Source: an uncultured bacterium (GTDB taxonomy: Bacteria; Planctomycetota; UBA1135; UBA2386). Taken from it: a stretch of 6,760 nt of DNA. The stretch spans positions 1 to 6,760 of the forward strand of contig CALKYL010000153.1 of the NCBI GenBank assembly GCA_938003515.1, written 5' to 3'. Every line of letters begins with the position of its first letter. Position 1 is the stretch's first letter. The notes below the pieces were generated by a model. The model had not been told where the DNA came from, did not search any database, and was given only the letters and a program-made list of their open reading frames with translations. Below, piece by piece: positions 6,104 through 6,760 of this stretch. A program made the position numbers and the translations under genes.

Positions 6104-6109
6104 TAACGT
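6104..6109 (+). promoter_or_regulatory. Putative -10 element (TAACGT) for the secreted-protein gene
   Basis: TAACGT lies 8 nt upstream of ATG 6118, so a transcript would start at or within a couple of bases of the ATG. No convincing -35 box is present 16-18 nt upstream. The motif fits the TA...T form of the -10-like hexamer before the FNT gene in both composition and spacing. Confidence 0.4.
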
Positions 6110-6117
6110 CTGCCGCC

Positions 6118-6760
6118 ATGAGTCACCGGTCCGCCCGCGCCGCGCGACCGTGCGTCGCGCTGTTCTCCGTCTGGCTGCCCTCCCTGCCCGCGCAGAGGCC
6201 GAGCCGGGCGGCGGCGCTGACCGCGGAGGTCGACGCGTTCGCCACCGAGACCGGCGGGTTCCTGCTCGAGATCCCGGGCGTCGCCGACGACTTCGTGCTG
6301 TTCGGCGACGGGCAGTGGCTGGTGCGGTCCGACGGCACGGCGCGGCTGTCGGCCTTCGCGCATCGCGCGACGGCCCTCGACCGCGAGCTGTATCTGGTGC
6401 TCGAGCTCGACGGGCGGGTCGATCCGGGCCAGCCCGGCCACCCGCCGGCCGGCGCGCCGGTCACGACCCTCGCGCCGGCCGCCTACGCGCCGGCGGGCCC
6501 GGTCGATCCGTCGAGCTGGGTCTACTACACGCAGGCGTCGGGCTCGCTGACGGGGCTGCGCTCGTTCGCCGGCGTGCGCGTCGACGTCACCGCCGCCTCG
6601 CCCGTGCAGCTCGGCCCCGGCGCGAGCAACAAGAACGTGCTGCCGGGGCTCGCCGGCGACCTGACGCTGACGGTGCTGCAGCCGTCGCCGGGCGCCGGGT
6701 TCGCGCCGCCGGGGCCCGCGGCGCTGCGGGCGAGGTTGTTCGACGCGCGGGGCGGCTCGG
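6118..6760 (+). CDS. Secreted protein of unknown function, 3' end outside window
   Basis: ATG 6118 opens a frame with no stop to the right edge (214 codons seen). Residues 1-26 (MSHRSARAARPCVALFSVWL, then PSLPAQ) form a signal peptide with basic start, hydrophobic core and probable cleavage after Ala25. The mature part begins with a ~75-residue segment including 'ETGGFLLEIPGVADDFVLFG' (44-63), then a Pro/Ala-rich linker (105-130), then a beta-rich block with 'WVYYTQASGSLTGL' (134-147) and 'VQLGPGASNKN' (163-173). The linker suggests two modules. The second block resembles repeated segments of large secreted planctomycete proteins that I cannot name more precisely. No catalytic motif is visible. 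GC-rich third positions and the signal peptide support coding on this strand rather than the antisense frames across the same bases. It is divergently placed from the glycosyltransferase; a functional link is not shown. Confidence 0.75.
   Translation, partial: MSHRSARAARPCVALFSVWLPSLPAQRPSRAAALTAEVDAFATETGGFLLEIPGVADDFVLFGDGQWLVRSDGTARLSAFAHRATALDRELYLVLELDGRVDPGQPGHPPAGAPVTTLAPAAYAPAGPVDPSSWVYYTQASGSLTGLRSFAGVRVDVTAASPVQLGPGASNKNVLPGLAGDLTLTVLQPSPGAGFAPPGPAALRARLFDARGGS

Larger units (their letters stand above)
5957..6117. other. Divergent intergenic region between glycosyltransferase and secreted-protein genes
   Basis: This 161-bp gap holds a leftward promoter candidate (5976-6003), the palindrome (6013-6036), the tandem repeat (6035-6057) and a rightward -10 candidate (6104-6109). 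I see no small gene or structured RNA beyond these. Confidence 0.6.

Noticed and set aside
5938..6441. Minus-strand frame of 167 codons over the divergent intergenic region and the secreted-protein gene
   Set aside because: It is antisense to a plus-strand frame with signal peptide and better codon bias, and would overlap the glycosyltransferase start.

Overview
The window is very GC-rich (by eye about 70% or more), with strongly G/C-biased third codon positions and almost no Shine-Dalgarno sequences. Three features point to a high-GC Planctomycetota-type bacterium: an exported FAD_oxidored-type protein, a pseudopilin (GspG-like) C-terminus fused to another domain, and a secreted protein with a conserved 'tx-GxGAxxKN'-like stretch. 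The taxonomic call is inference, since no rRNA or marker gene is present.

Layout, left to right. (1) Positions 2-319 (+) hold the 3' end of a TerC/YkoY-type membrane protein. (2) Positions 324/329-1378 (+) hold a formate/nitrite transporter (FNT) family gene whose N-terminal coding region contains three perfect tandem copies of an 8-bp unit. The promoter-proximal ATG (324) is out of frame with the gene as sequenced and would be exactly in frame if one copy were lost. (3) Positions 1405-2646 (-) converge on the FNT gene and encode an exported TraB/GumN (Tiki-like) domain protein carrying a GspG-like C-terminal domain. (4) Positions 2688-4373 (-) encode an exported, probably lipid-anchored FAD-dependent oxidoreductase. 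(5) Positions 4388-5956 (-) hold a GT-C (GT39-like) membrane glycosyltransferase reading frame interrupted by one in-frame TAG at 4706-4708. What looks like a small separate gene (4388-4702) is really the rest of its C-terminal domain. (6) Positions 5957-6117 are a divergent intergenic region with a 24-bp palindrome and a tandem repeat. (7) From 6118 (+) runs the start of a secreted protein that leaves the window at its 3' end.

The three minus-strand genes are closely spaced (14 nt between glycosyltransferase tail and oxidoreductase, 41 nt between oxidoreductase and TraB protein), so a polar transcript 5956->1405 is plausible. The TraB gene also has its own promoter-like sequence. Several starts share one arrangement: a -10-like hexamer 6-8 nt upstream of ATG with no ribosome binding site, as expected for leaderless or nearly leaderless transcripts.

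No mobile elements, CRISPR arrays, rRNA or tRNA genes were seen. I see no multi-gene defence or biosynthetic system. The items most worth a second look are the two apparent frame disruptions (the 8-bp repeat in the FNT gene and the amber codon in the glycosyltransferase) and the TraB-pseudopilin fusion.
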